Source: Curtobacterium sp. MCJR17_020
Lineage (GTDB): Bacteria; Actinomycetota; Actinomycetes; Actinomycetales; Microbacteriaceae
Assembly: GCF_003234365.2 (NCBI RefSeq)
Contig: NZ_CP126260.1
Coordinates: 248,001-312,000, forward strand
DNA length: 64,000 bases
Direction of reading: 5' to 3'
The notes below the pieces were generated by a model. The model had not been told where the DNA came from. It ran no database searches and worked only from the letters and a program-made list of their open reading frames with translations. A program made the translations under genes and the position numbers. Below, piece after piece: positions 1 through 8,957 of the stretch; position 1 is the first letter of the stretch, and the number at the start of each line of letters is the position of its first letter.

Positions 1-524
1 GCGGCGTCGACCATGCGCGCGATCGTCGTCGCGCCCGCACCGGCCGTGGGCGCGGCGCCCGAGGTCAGGACCCGCGTGAACCCGAGGCCCGCGAGCGTGG
101 CTGCTGCGGCGACCGGGTCCACCGCGTGGTCGATCGCCCGGTGCAGGGTGATCTCGGCGGTCGTGCTGACCGAGCGGGCGGCGTCGACGAAGCGGCGCAG
201 GGCGTCCTCGTCGAGGGTCCGGTCCGGGCGCAGCGCACCGACGACGACGCCGGCGGCACCGGATCGCAGGACCGTCCGGACCTCGCGCACCATGAGCTCG
301 ACCTCGTCGGGGGTGTGCACGAACCCGCCGGGGCGACACCGGACCAGCGCGTGCGCCGGGATCCCGGTCTCGTGGGTCGTCTCGACCAGGGCCTGCGACG
401 GGGTCAGCCCGCCGAGCTCGAGCCCGACGCAGAGCTCGACCCGGTCGGCCCCGCCGTCCCGTGCGACGACCGCACCCTGCGGCGAGGTGACCGCGATCTC
501 GAGTGCAACGGGCGAAGGGGTCAT
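1..524 (-). CDS. cutC: CutC family protein (3' end beyond window)
   Basis: The first 174 codons of a CutC-family TIM-barrel protein run leftward off the window. The start ATG (524-522) overlaps the TGA of the upstream M81 gene as ATGA, so translation is probably coupled. The N-terminus has the family signature: GGADRVELCVGLELGGLTPS near residues 24-43, then CRPGGFVHT, a GVVVGALRPD strand, an ITLHRAID segment and VLTSGAAPTAGAG. CutC was linked to copper homeostasis in E. coli, but that role is disputed and the family has no agreed reaction. As third gene behind a ROK repressor and an M81 peptidase it more likely serves that locus than copper handling (inference). The C-terminal part, perhaps 50-70 residues, is missing from view. 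Confidence 0.9.
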   Translation of the reverse strand, partial: MTPSPVALEIAVTSPQGAVVARDGGADRVELCVGLELGGLTPSQALVETTHETGIPAHALVRCRPGGFVHTPDEVELMVREVRTVLRSGAAGVVVGALRPDRTLDEDALRRFVDAARSVSTTAEITLHRAIDHAVDPVAAAATLAGLGFTRVLTSGAAPTAGAGATTIARMVDA

Positions 525-2077
525 GCAGAGGCTCCGAGTGGCTGGTCCGAGGCCGGGATGATCCTGGCGGTCAGGTCCGGGGCCTCGGGGAACACTCGAT
601 CGTAGGGGAACATCGGCCGTTCGATCCTGTGGTGCCCGAGGCGCAGCAGGTCCTGGTCGACACCACCCGGGGTGAGCGCGAGCATCCAGTCGGCGGCCAT
701 GTCGAACAGCTCCGGCTCGAGGTACCCGATCTTCACCACGACGACGTCGGCCTGCCGTGGTGCCAGGTCGAGGTCGGTGAAGTCGTGCTCGTGGTGGTAC
801 GGCTTGCGCAGCTTCGTCAGGATCGCGAAGACGCTGCCGACCTGCAGCACGACCTCGGTCTCGGCGTCGCGGTCGCCGTGCTTGATCGCGTGGACCCGGC
901 CGGTCATGGTGATCGGTCCGGCGTGGACGTCGTCGACCTCGGCTCCCGCGGTCACGGTGACCGTCGCGCCGACCCCCGCCGCGACGGCCGTGGCGACCGC
1001 GGCGGGTCCGGGGACGCTCGCGTAGACCAGGGTGGGGCCGTCGGCACTCGCGAACGCCGGGTTCGCGAGCACCTGCGTCAGTCCCCAGGTCATGTCGCCG
1101 GAGCCGCCCGCGGTGGGGTTGTCGCCGGAGTCGGACACGAAGTACGGGTGTGCGGCACCGGGTGCGAGCGCGGCGGCGAGGCACTCGTCGAACGTGCCGG
1201 TGGGTGCGACGAAGACGAAGTCCTCGCGGACGTCCCAGAAGGCACGGGCGAGGCGCTCGGCCCCGGCGGCGACGGCGGCCTCGTCCCACCCGGTGACGAC
1301 GGTGACGGCCTGGTCGCGGGGCTGGTCCGCCCAGGCGTAGCCGACCCAGATCGCCGCGTCGAGCACGCCGTCGGTCTGCTCGACGAGCGGCACCTGGGCG
1401 TACAGCGAGGCGGCGGGTTCGAGGCGGGTCGAGGTCTGCTCGCCGGGCAGCAGGACGGGGATCGGGATCCAGGCCTTCACCGGGCGCTGGTCTCCGGCGG
1501 GACGCGTGGTGAGCACGTCGACCAGGTTCCGGACGGCACGTTCCTTGGTCTCCATGGCGTCCTCGTGCGGGGCCATCCGGTAGCAGGTGACGAGGTCGAC
1601 CTGGTGGGCGAGCTCGCGCGTGACGTTGCCGTGCAGGTCCATCGACGCCGACACGACGACGTCCGGGCCGATCACCGCACGGATCCGGCCGAGCAGGTCC
1701 GCCTCGGCGTCGTCGAGGCCCTCGACGACCATCGCGCCGTGGATGTCGTACCAGAGGCCGTCCACGTGCTCGGCGTCGACGATCGCGCGCAGTCGCGTGA
1801 CGATCTCGGCCGCGAGCTCCTCGTACGACGCCCGGTCCACGATGCCGCCGGGTAGTGCGTGCCCGATGAGCGCCCCGCGGAAGTCCGCCGCCTCCGACAT
1901 CGCGGACAGGAACGGGTACCGCGCCACGACCTCGTCGCCACGGTCCGGGTGGAACGCCGGCGCGTGGGTGCGGGTGGGGGTGAAGGTCGACGTCTCGATG
2001 GCCAGTCCGGCGATGGCGACGACCGGACGACGGGCACCGGCGGGGACGGCGGGGGTGGCGGACACGGTCTCAGACAC
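521..2077 (-). CDS. M81 family metallopeptidase (MlrC-like)
   Basis: A 518-residue protein of the M81/MlrC family, named for microcystinase MlrC, which opens linear microcystin; the natural substrates of most members are unknown. Candidate metal ligands are visible: Glu29 in GLAIETSTF, Asp111/His113 in WYDIHGAMV, Asp147/His149 in SMDLHGNV and His171 in YRMAPHEDAM. The C-terminal half carries the family motif SDSGDNPTAGGSGD. I chose the GTG at 2077-2075 because AGGAACAGGAG lies just upstream and it overlaps the end of the ROK gene by 8 nt; codons further upstream read through the ROK gene in another frame. There is no signal peptide, so it is cytoplasmic, consistent with acting on a product imported by the divergent ABC transporter. 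Confidence 0.88.
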   Translation of the reverse strand: MSETVSATPAVPAGARRPVVAIAGLAIETSTFTPTRTHAPAFHPDRGDEVVARYPFLSAMSEAADFRGALIGHALPGGIVDRASYEELAAEIVTRLRAIVDAEHVDGLWYDIHGAMVVEGLDDAEADLLGRIRAVIGPDVVVSASMDLHGNVTRELAHQVDLVTCYRMAPHEDAMETKERAVRNLVDVLTTRPAGDQRPVKAWIPIPVLLPGEQTSTRLEPAASLYAQVPLVEQTDGVLDAAIWVGYAWADQPRDQAVTVVTGWDEAAVAAGAERLARAFWDVREDFVFVAPTGTFDECLAAALAPGAAHPYFVSDSGDNPTAGGSGDMTWGLTQVLANPAFASADGPTLVYASVPGPAAVATAVAAGVGATVTVTAGAEVDDVHAGPITMTGRVHAIKHGDRDAETEVVLQVGSVFAILTKLRKPYHHEHDFTDLDLAPRQADVVVVKIGYLEPELFDMAADWMLALTPGGVDQDLLRLGHHRIERPMFPYDRVFPEAPDLTARIIPASDQPLGASA

Positions 2078-3254
2078 GGACGCTCCTGTTCCTGGTGGTG
2101 GACTGCGGGATGGGGGTGGACAGTTCCTCGAGCGACGCGGCGAGGCCTCGCTGCAGGGCGAACTGCCCGGCACCGACGAGCCCGGCGTCGGCACCGAGCG
2201 ACACCGGCTCGATGGCCAGGTGCTGCGTCATGAGCGGGTGGCAGCTCTCGTAGAGCTGACTGCGTACCGCAGCGATGAACGGGTCGAGGGTGGAGAGGAT
2301 GCCGCCCAGGTAGACGGCGTCCGGGTTGAAGAAGTTCACGTTGGCCGCGAGCACCTCACCGAGGTACCGACCGGCCAGGCGCACGGCACGGGTGGCCTCG
2401 GGATGGGCGTCCGAGGCGAGTCGGACGACGTCGGCGGTCGAGGAGACGTCGACCCCGGCGCCCGACAGGATCCGCACCAGGGCAGCTCCGGACGCGACGG
2501 TCTCGAGGCACCCGGTGTTCCCGCACGAGCACGGGGTGTCGCCGGCGGCGTCGATCCGCACGTGGGTGATGTCCCCGGCCGAACCCGTGGACCCGCGGTA
2601 CAGGCGGCCGTCGATGACGATGCCCGCGCCGATCGCCGATCCGGCCTTGATCGTGATGGTCTGCCGGCGTCCTGGAGGCTGCACGCTCTGCTCGCCGGCG
2701 GCCATGCAGTTCGCGTCGTTGTCGACGATCGCCGGCAGGCCGAAGCGGTCGGACAGCCAGGCGGCCACCGGGAACCCGTTCCAGCCCGGCATCCGGCTCG
2801 GCAGGTCGACGACACCGGCCTCGACGTCGACGGGACCGGGCAGGCTGAGCCCGACCCCGCGCAGACCGGCGCGGCCACGGTCGTCGGCGAGCCGCTCGAG
2901 CAGGCCGGCCAGTCGCTGCAGGCCGGCGGTCGGACCGTCGGAGAGTGCGAACGGGACGTTCGCGACCGACTCGAGCGCGCCTCCCGGCAGCACGATCCCG
3001 ACCCGCGCGTGCCCGCCGCCGACGTCCGCGGCGACCGCGTACTCGTCGACGCCGCCGATGCGGAGCACCTTGCGGGGGCGTCCGCCGGTCGAGACGTCGG
3101 TGCCTTCTTCGGCGAGCAGCCCGTGCGACAGCAGCTGGGTGACGACGTGCGACACCGTCGACGGAGCGGCGCCGAGCAGCGTGGCGATCTCGGTGCGACT
3201 CGCGGCCTGACCCGACGCGACGAGTTCGAGGACGCGAGCAGAGAGGTCCGTCAC
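2070..3254 (-). CDS. ROK family transcriptional regulator (NagC/XylR type)
   Basis: A 394-residue ROK repressor. An N-terminal winged helix-turn-helix (about residues 5-65, with TEIATLLGAAPSTVSHVV) is followed by a sugar-kinase-like effector domain. The ROK zinc motif is intact, CSCGNTGCLE, with a His upstream in THVRID. The GTG at 3254 is preferred because GGAGAAA sits just upstream; longer in-frame extensions lack such a site. It faces the ABC operon that begins at 3471 and probably represses it, with a sugar or amino sugar as inducer (family knowledge plus context). The last gene of that operon is a ROK kinase, the usual partner of such a regulator. Confidence 0.9.
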   Translation of the reverse strand: MTDLSARVLELVASGQAASRTEIATLLGAAPSTVSHVVTQLLSHGLLAEEGTDVSTGGRPRKVLRIGGVDEYAVAADVGGGHARVGIVLPGGALESVANVPFALSDGPTAGLQRLAGLLERLADDRGRAGLRGVGLSLPGPVDVEAGVVDLPSRMPGWNGFPVAAWLSDRFGLPAIVDNDANCMAAGEQSVQPPGRRQTITIKAGSAIGAGIVIDGRLYRGSTGSAGDITHVRIDAAGDTPCSCGNTGCLETVASGAALVRILSGAGVDVSSTADVVRLASDAHPEATRAVRLAGRYLGEVLAANVNFFNPDAVYLGGILSTLDPFIAAVRSQLYESCHPLMTQHLAIEPVSLGADAGLVGAGQFALQRGLAASLEELSTPIPQSTTRNRSVRV

Positions 3255-3470
3255 GACTTTCTCCAATCCGGGGGAAACGACGGTCGAACCGACCGAACAC
3301 CCGGAGCCTAACCGGCGGAACGGCCCGTTCACCCTTTCGTCCAAACGGCAGAAACGCAGTTTTTACACGAAGATGTTTGTTTTTCCAACGGCTTTGGCCA
3401 TTGACTGTGTCCGTGCCGCTCGGCACGCGTGCTCCACCTCCCCAGAACTCCCACGCACCAGGAGACACAC
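3255..3470. promoter_or_regulatory. Divergent control region of the ROK/ABC locus
   Basis: This 216-nt gap separates the leftward regulator operon from the rightward ABC operon. It holds a 6-bp inverted repeat, CGGTCG-aac-CGACCG (3281-3295), close to the regulator start, and an AT-rich block at about 3358-3395, unusual for this GC-rich sequence, that could carry the ABC promoter and ROK operator. A Shine-Dalgarno (CCAGGAGA) precedes the ATG at 3471. Which element the regulator binds cannot be told from sequence. Confidence 0.55.
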
Positions 3471-5267
3471 ATGACCAAGCCCCGCCGTTGGGCGCTCCTC
3501 ACCGGAGCAGCGATCGCCGTGAGCGCCCTGCTCGCCGGATGTTCCGGGGGCGGTTCCGCCACCTCGAACGCGAACCCGGACGAGATCGACTACGCCCTCC
3601 CTGCGAACTTCACGCCCAACTGGATCCTGCCGATCGGCACCGCCGCGCACCTCAACACGAACAACGGCTCCATCGCGCAGTCGCTGTACGAGCCGCTCGT
3701 CGCGTACGACGGCTCCACCGGCAAGATCGCGTGGAACAAGGACGGGTCCGTCGCCACGGACGCGGAGTTCGCGGACGACGGCAAGAGCGTCGAGATCACC
3801 CTCGGTGACCGGCACTGGTCCGACGGCGAGGCGATCACCAGCCGCGACGTCGAGTTCTGGTTCAACCTGATCAAGGCGAACAAGGACCAGTGGGGCTCGT
3901 ACTCGAAGGGCAAGGCGCCGGACAACTGGACCGCCTTCAAGACCGTCGACGACACCCACTTCACGATCACGTTCGACAAGGCGTACAACTCGGACTGGAT
4001 GCTCGCCAACCAGCTGAGCCACATCATCCCGCTGCCGCAGCACGCCTGGGACAAGACGAGCGCGAGCGCGAAGGTCACCGACGCCGACGAGACCACCGCC
4101 GGCGCGAAGCAGGTCTGGAAGTACCTGAACACCGCGGCCGGCAAGATCTCCGACTACGCCACCGACGACCTGTGGAAGACCATCTCCGGTCCCTACGGCG
4201 TGAAGGCGTTCACCACGGCCGGCAAGGTCACCCTCTCCGCGAACACGAAGTACGACGGCGGCGAGAAGCCCTCGATCACGACCGTCAACCTGCTGCCGTT
4301 CACGACGGCCGACGCCGAGGTGAACGCGGTCCGTTCCGGCGAGGTCGACTACGGCTACATCAACGCCACGGACATGGACCAGGAGTCCTCGTTCACGGCG
4401 AAGGGCTACGAGGTCGAGCCGTGGACCGGCTGGGCCATCACCTACATGCCGTACAACTTCAACAACCCGGACATGGGCGCCGTCTTCAAGCAGCTGTACG
4501 CCCGCCAGGCCGTGCAGATGTCGATCGACCAGAAGTCCCTGTCGAAGGTCGTCTTCAACGGCACCGCCACCTCGACCTACGGCCCGATCCCGCAGGCGCA
4601 GGAGTCCGACTACGTCTCCGACGTGCAGAAGGACAACCCCTACCCGTTCAGCACGTCGAAGGCCAAGGACCTGCTGACCAGCCACGGATGGGAGGAGCAG
4701 GGCGGCACGATGGTCTGCACCGACCCCGGAACGTCCGACAGCCAGTGCGGCGAGGGTGTGAAGGACGGCACGAAGTTCACCATGGGTGTGCTGTCGCAGT
4801 CCGGTTCGACCGTGACCGACAACATGATGAGCGCGATCCAGTCCTCGCTCGCGAAGACCGGCATCGGCTTCACCATCAAGACCGCGCCGGTGTCGAGCGT
4901 GCTCTCGCAGACCCCGACCTGCACGAGCGACGAGGCCAGCTGTGACTGGGACCTGTCGTTCTTCGGCACCGCGGGAAGCTGGTACTTCCCGGCCTACCCG
5001 ACCGGTGAGTCGCTCTTCCAGACCGGTGGTTCGGCGAACTTCGGCAGCTACTCGAACAAGCAGGTCGACGACCTCATCGACGCGACCACCACCTCGACCG
5101 ACGCCACCGCCGTGCAGGACTACAGCGCCGCGGTCGCGAAGGACCTGCCGGTGATCTGGCTGCCGAGCCCCGACTACCAGATCTCGGTCGTCAAGAAGGG
5201 CCTGTCCGGGTTCGACCAGGACTCGCTCGCCAACTTCCACCCGGCCCAGTGGAAGTGGACCAAGTAG
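3471..5267 (+). CDS. ABC transporter substrate-binding lipoprotein (family 5, DppA/OppA type)
   Basis: A 598-residue family-5 solute-binding protein. The N-terminus is a lipoprotein signal with lipobox LLAGC, acylated Cys at residue 24, followed by a Gly/Ser linker, so it is anchored outside the membrane. The body has family-5 features: an early SIAQSLYEPLVAYD segment, a WSDGEAITSRDVEFWFNLI segment and a long C-terminal lobe. It is longer than typical DppA (about 535). Family 5 binds peptides, nickel or some oligosaccharides; the ROK kinase and ROK repressor in the locus favour a glycan-containing ligand (inference). The start ATG has CCAGGAGA 8 nt upstream. A hairpin follows the gene, which would let this protein be made in excess over the permeases. 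Confidence 0.92.
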   Translation: MTKPRRWALLTGAAIAVSALLAGCSGGGSATSNANPDEIDYALPANFTPNWILPIGTAAHLNTNNGSIAQSLYEPLVAYDGSTGKIAWNKDGSVATDAEFADDGKSVEITLGDRHWSDGEAITSRDVEFWFNLIKANKDQWGSYSKGKAPDNWTAFKTVDDTHFTITFDKAYNSDWMLANQLSHIIPLPQHAWDKTSASAKVTDADETTAGAKQVWKYLNTAAGKISDYATDDLWKTISGPYGVKAFTTAGKVTLSANTKYDGGEKPSITTVNLLPFTTADAEVNAVRSGEVDYGYINATDMDQESSFTAKGYEVEPWTGWAITYMPYNFNNPDMGAVFKQLYARQAVQMSIDQKSLSKVVFNGTATSTYGPIPQAQESDYVSDVQKDNPYPFSTSKAKDLLTSHGWEEQGGTMVCTDPGTSDSQCGEGVKDGTKFTMGVLSQSGSTVTDNMMSAIQSSLAKTGIGFTIKTAPVSSVLSQTPTCTSDEASCDWDLSFFGTAGSWYFPAYPTGESLFQTGGSANFGSYSNKQVDDLIDATTTSTDATAVQDYSAAVAKDLPVIWLPSPDYQISVVKKGLSGFDQDSLANFHPAQWKWTK

Positions 5268-5280
5268 GAACGTGACCACG

Positions 5281-5325
5281 GACGGAAGGCGCGGTGTGCG
5301 CTCGACGCGCACCGCGCCTCCCGTC
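5281..5325 (+). terminator. Hairpin between binding-protein and permease genes
   Basis: Arms of 20 nt (5281-5300 and 5306-5325) around loop ctcga pair with one G-U and one mismatch; the core is AGGCGCGGTG/CACCGCGCCT. It lies 13 nt after the binding-protein stop and before the permease start at 5361, a common place for a partial terminator or 3' stabiliser in ABC operons. The outer arm, GACGGnAGGC, matches a hairpin family found elsewhere in the window. Confidence 0.75.
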
Positions 5326-5360
5326 CGCTCCGACGCAACAACCCAGACGACGGAAGCCGC

Positions 5361-6320
5361 ATGACCACAGTCCTCTACCTCACCAGGCGCGTCCTGCAGG
5401 CGCTCGCGGTGATCCTCATCGTCACGATCGTGGTGTTCTGCCTGCTGTACGCGCTGCCCGGCGGACCCGCCCGCGGTGTCCTCGGCGTCTCCGCGACGCC
5501 CGCGCAGATCACCGCGTTCAACCAGGCGCAGGGACTCGACCAGGCCCTGCCGGTACAGTACCTGCGGTTCCTCGGCCGCCTGCTCACCGGTGACCTCGGC
5601 ACCTCGTACACGCTCAACGAACCGGTGTCGCAGCTCATCGCCGAGCGCCTACCGAAGACCCTCGTCCTCACCGGCATCTCCGCCGTCCTCGGCCTCGTCA
5701 TCGCGATCCCGGTCGGCATGCTCCAGGCCGCCCGCCGCAACGGCGCGGTCGACTACGCCGCCACCGCGCTGGCCTTCGTCTTCTACTCGACGCCGGCCTT
5801 CTTCCTCGGCCTCATCCTGATCATCGTGTTCAGCCAGCAGCTGCCGTGGCTGCCGTCGCAGGCGCCGAGCGGCACCACGCTCGCCGAGGTGTTCCAGGAC
5901 CCCGCCGGGCTCGTCCTGCCCGTCGTCACCGGAGCGCTCGCGATGATCGCCGTGTTCAGCCGGTACATGCGGGCCTCGACCCTCGAGAACCTGCAGGAGG
6001 ACTACGTCCGCACCGCCCGCGCCGGTGGCGCCTCGACGATGACGATCCTGCGCCGGCACGTGTTCCGGAACTCGCTGACGCCCGTCGTCGCGATGCTCGG
6101 CTACTACCTGCCCGTGCTGTTCGGCGGTGCCCTGGTCACGGAGCAGCTGTTCAACTACCCCGGCATGGGGCTCCTGTTCTGGAACGCGGCGCAGTCGTCG
6201 GACTACCCGACGCTGCTCGGCTGCGTCCTCGTCATCTCCATCGCGACCGTCATCGGCACCCTGCTCGCCGACGTCGCGCAGTCCCTCATCGACCCGCGAG
6301 TGAAGGCGAGCCGCGCATGA
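5361..6320 (+). CDS. ABC transporter permease (DppB type)
   Basis: A 319-residue inner-membrane permease of the DppB/OppB family. The N-terminal segment (YLTRRVLQALAVILIVTIVVF) is the usual first membrane helix, followed by the LPGGPARGVLG loop and further hydrophobic segments. The cytoplasmic coupling motif appears as YVRTARAGGASTMTILRRHVFRNSLTP near residues 215-241. The start ATG has GGAAG upstream. Its stop (TGA 6318-6320) overlaps an ATG at 6317 as ATGA, but that ATG opens a 20-codon frame, not the next permease. Confidence 0.92.
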   Translation: MTTVLYLTRRVLQALAVILIVTIVVFCLLYALPGGPARGVLGVSATPAQITAFNQAQGLDQALPVQYLRFLGRLLTGDLGTSYTLNEPVSQLIAERLPKTLVLTGISAVLGLVIAIPVGMLQAARRNGAVDYAATALAFVFYSTPAFFLGLILIIVFSQQLPWLPSQAPSGTTLAEVFQDPAGLVLPVVTGALAMIAVFSRYMRASTLENLQEDYVRTARAGGASTMTILRRHVFRNSLTPVVAMLGYYLPVLFGGALVTEQLFNYPGMGLLFWNAAQSSDYPTLLGCVLVISIATVIGTLLADVAQSLIDPRVKASRA

Positions 6321-6379
6321 GCGCCGTGACAGTCATCGACACTGCGTCCACCCATGACGTGAAGGCGGACCGAGCATGA
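6317..6379 (+). CDS. 20-codon ORF bridging the two permease genes
   Basis: The open frame MSAVTVIDTASTHDVKADRA begins at an ATG overlapping the stop of the upstream permease (ATGA) and ends in a TGA overlapping the ATG of the downstream permease (ATGA at 6376). Its start region, 6300-6327, is repeated at 6359-6386 with 25 of 28 bases identical, including the GTGAAGGCG segment and ATGAGCGCCGT. The spacing is 59 nt, not a multiple of three, so the copies are in different frames. It looks like a local duplication of a translation-initiation region. It may encode nothing useful yet still pass ribosomes from one permease to the next. No peptide family is recognised. Confidence 0.4.
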   Translation: MSAVTVIDTASTHDVKADRA

Positions 6380-7269
6380 GCGCCGTACAACTGGCACCCG
6401 AAGCACCGGGCGCTCCCGTCACCGTCGCGGCCACCGGGTTCCGGCTCGCCGCCCGCCGGTTCCGCGGCAACACGCTCGCCGTGATCGGCCTGGCCGTGAT
6501 CGTCGTCATCGTCCTGTTCTGCTTCGTCGGGCCGTTCCTGTACCCGACCGACCAGACCCACACCCTGCTCGAGCAGGCCAACCAGGGACCGAGCGCGGCG
6601 CACTGGCTCGGCACCGACGCCGTCGGCCACGACGTGCTCGGCCGGCTGATGTACGGCGGCAAGGTCTCGCTCATGGTCGGCATCGCCGCCGGGGTCCTGG
6701 CCACGGTCGTCGGCACCCTGTGGGGTTCGGTCGCCGGCTACGTCGGCGGCTGGGTCGACGCGCTGATGATGCGCGTCGTCGACGCGGGCATCGCGATCCC
6801 GGCGCTGTTCATCCTGCTCGTCATCTCGGCCATCACGACCCCCGGCGTCGCCGGGCTCATCCTGATCCTCGGGTTGGTGTCGTGGTTGGTGCCGTCTCGC
6901 CTGATCCGCGCCGAGACCCTGACGCTGAAGAACCGCGACTACGTGCTCACCCTGCGCGCGATCGGCGGCTCGCACGCCCGCGCCATCGGCAAGCACCTGC
7001 TGCCGAACTCGGTGTCCACCATCGTCGTCGCCGCGACCTTCCAGGTCGCCGACGCGATCCTGCTCGTCGCCTACGTCTCGTACCTCGGCCTCGGCGTGCA
7101 GCCGCCCGCGACGGACTGGGGCGGCATGCTCTCGGCGGGACTCACCGCCGCGTACTCCGGACGCTGGTGGCTCATCGTGCCACCGGGTCTGGCCGTGATC
7201 CTGATCGTCTGCGCGTTCAACGCCGTGGGCGACGGACTCCGGGACGCCTTCGACGTGAGGGGCCGCTGA
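6376..7269 (+). CDS. ABC transporter permease (DppC type)
   Basis: A 297-residue permease of the DppC/OppC family. An N-terminal cytoplasmic tail of about 30 residues precedes FRGNTLAVIGLAVIVVIVLF, then the conserved HWLGTDAVGHDVLGRLMYGG loop. The coupling segment is YVLTLRAIGGSHARAIGKHLLPNS. It pairs with the DppB-type permease to form the membrane channel. Start ATG at 6376 lies in a duplicated initiation segment (first copy at 6300-6327). Its TGA (7267-7269) overlaps the ATG of the ATPase gene by one base. Confidence 0.92.
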   Translation: MSAVQLAPEAPGAPVTVAATGFRLAARRFRGNTLAVIGLAVIVVIVLFCFVGPFLYPTDQTHTLLEQANQGPSAAHWLGTDAVGHDVLGRLMYGGKVSLMVGIAAGVLATVVGTLWGSVAGYVGGWVDALMMRVVDAGIAIPALFILLVISAITTPGVAGLILILGLVSWLVPSRLIRAETLTLKNRDYVLTLRAIGGSHARAIGKHLLPNSVSTIVVAATFQVADAILLVAYVSYLGLGVQPPATDWGGMLSAGLTAAYSGRWWLIVPPGLAVILIVCAFNAVGDGLRDAFDVRGR

Positions 7270-8957
7270 TGACCACCGAACCGATCCTGCGGACGACCGA
7301 CCTCGGCGTCTCGTTCAGCACCGAGTCCGGCACGGTGTCGGCCGTGCGGGGCGTGTCCCTGACGGTCGCGCCCGGCGAGACGCTCGCCCTGGTCGGCGAG
7401 TCCGGCTCCGGCAAGTCCACGGTGGCGCTCGCCGCGATGGGGCTGCTCTCCGGCAACGCGACCGCGACGGGCAGCGCCGAGGTCGCGGGGCACCAGGTGG
7501 TGGGCGCGTCCGAACCGTCGCTCCGTGCACTGCGGGGCTCGACGGTGTCGATGGTCTTCCAGGAGCCCGCGACCGCCCTCGACCCGCTCACCCGGGTCGG
7601 CGCACAGATCGCCGAGGTGATCCGGAACCACCGCGACGTCTCCGCGTCGGCCGCCGCGGCCGAGGCCGTCGACCTGCTCCGCCGCGTCGGCATCCCCGAC
7701 CCCGAATCGCGCACCCGGTCGTTCCCGTTCCAGCTGTCCGGCGGGCAGCGGCAGCGCGTGGTGATCGCGATGGCGATCGCGAACTCGCCGAAGCTGCTCA
7801 TCGCGGACGAGCCGACGACCGCGCTCGACGTGACCGTGCAGGCCGAGATCCTCGAACTGCTCCGGAAGCTCGCCGTCGACACCGGTACGGGCGTCCTGCT
7901 CGTGACGCACAACATGGGCGTCGTCGCGGACTTCGCGGACCGCGTCGCGGTCATGCTGCAGGGCGAGATCGTCGAGACCGGCAGCGTCGAGGACGTCCTG
8001 CTCCGTCCGGAGCACGAGTACACGAAGCGGCTGCTCGCCGCGGTGCCGCGGCTCGACGTGGCGGGCGACCGTCCCGCCGCTGCGGTCGACACGAGGTCCG
8101 CTGACGCGGTGGCCGGGAGGCCCGGTGCGGCCCCGGTGGTCGACCTGCGGGACGTCACGGTGACGTTCGGGCGCGGGGCGCGCGCCGTCCACGCGTTGCA
8201 GGGGATCGACATCGCCGTGCACGCGGGCGAGACGGTCGGCCTGGTCGGCGAGTCCGGCTCCGGCAAGTCCACCGCTGCCCGGGTGGCGCTCGGGCTCATC
8301 ACGCCGACGTCCGGCACGGTCTCGCTGTTCGGGCAGGACCTGCGCAGCGCCAAGGGTCGTGACCGGCGGGCACTCCGGTCCGGCATCGGCGTCGTGCTGC
8401 AGGACCCGGTGGCCTCGCTCGACGCTCGGATGTCCGTGGCGGAGTGCATCGCCGAACCGCTCGCCGTGCACCGCCGTGGCATGTCGTCGGCGGACCGTCG
8501 CCGCCGGATCGACGAGGTGCTCGACGCCGTCCGGCTGCCGCGGTCGCTGGCGTCCCGGGCCCCGCGTGAGCTCTCGGGTGGGCAGCGCCAGCGGGTCTCG
8601 CTGGCCCGTGCCCTGGTGCTCGAGCCCCGGTTGCTCGTCGCCGACGAACCGACCTCGGCGCTCGACGTCAGCGTGCAGGAGACCGTGCTCGAGGTCCTCG
8701 GCGAACTGCAGGACGACCTGGGCTTCGCGTGCCTGTTCGTCTCGCACGACCTGGCCGTGGTGCAGCACTTCGCCGAGCGCGTCGTCGTGATGCGCCAGGG
8801 GGTCGTCGAGGAGCAGGGCACCACCGGCACGACGCTCCTGCACCCCACCACCGACTACACCAGGCGCCTGCTCGCCGCCGTGCCGGTGCCGGACCCCGTC
8901 CTGCAACGGCAGCGGCGGACCGAGCGCCTCGCCTCGCTCGCGGCGGTGACCGCGTGA
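7269..8957 (+). CDS. Double ABC transporter ATP-binding protein (DppD-DppF fusion)
   Basis: A 562-residue protein with two complete nucleotide-binding domains. Each has Walker A GESGSGKST (the first at residues 43-51), an LSGGQRQRV signature, a Walker B ending in ADEPT, and a switch His (LLVTHNM in the first, LFVSHDL in the second). A variable linker of about 35 residues rich in Ala and Asp joins them near residues 258-292. It does the work of the separate DppD and DppF subunits and should energise the two permeases as a single chain. Fused ATPases are common in actinobacterial peptide-type importers. The start overlaps the permease stop by one base; the stop overlaps the kinase start by 4 nt. 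Confidence 0.95.
   Translation: MTTEPILRTTDLGVSFSTESGTVSAVRGVSLTVAPGETLALVGESGSGKSTVALAAMGLLSGNATATGSAEVAGHQVVGASEPSLRALRGSTVSMVFQEPATALDPLTRVGAQIAEVIRNHRDVSASAAAAEAVDLLRRVGIPDPESRTRSFPFQLSGGQRQRVVIAMAIANSPKLLIADEPTTALDVTVQAEILELLRKLAVDTGTGVLLVTHNMGVVADFADRVAVMLQGEIVETGSVEDVLLRPEHEYTKRLLAAVPRLDVAGDRPAAAVDTRSADAVAGRPGAAPVVDLRDVTVTFGRGARAVHALQGIDIAVHAGETVGLVGESGSGKSTAARVALGLITPTSGTVSLFGQDLRSAKGRDRRALRSGIGVVLQDPVASLDARMSVAECIAEPLAVHRRGMSSADRRRRIDEVLDAVRLPRSLASRAPRELSGGQRQRVSLARALVLEPRLLVADEPTSALDVSVQETVLEVLGELQDDLGFACLFVSHDLAVVQHFAERVVVMRQGVVEEQGTTGTTLLHPTTDYTRRLLAAVPVPDPVLQRQRRTERLASLAAVTA

Noticed and set aside
521..2194. Longer M81 protein starting at 2194
   Set aside because: The extra N-terminal 39 codons are Pro/Ser-rich and read through the ROK gene; the GTG at 2077 has a ribosome-binding site and typical family length.
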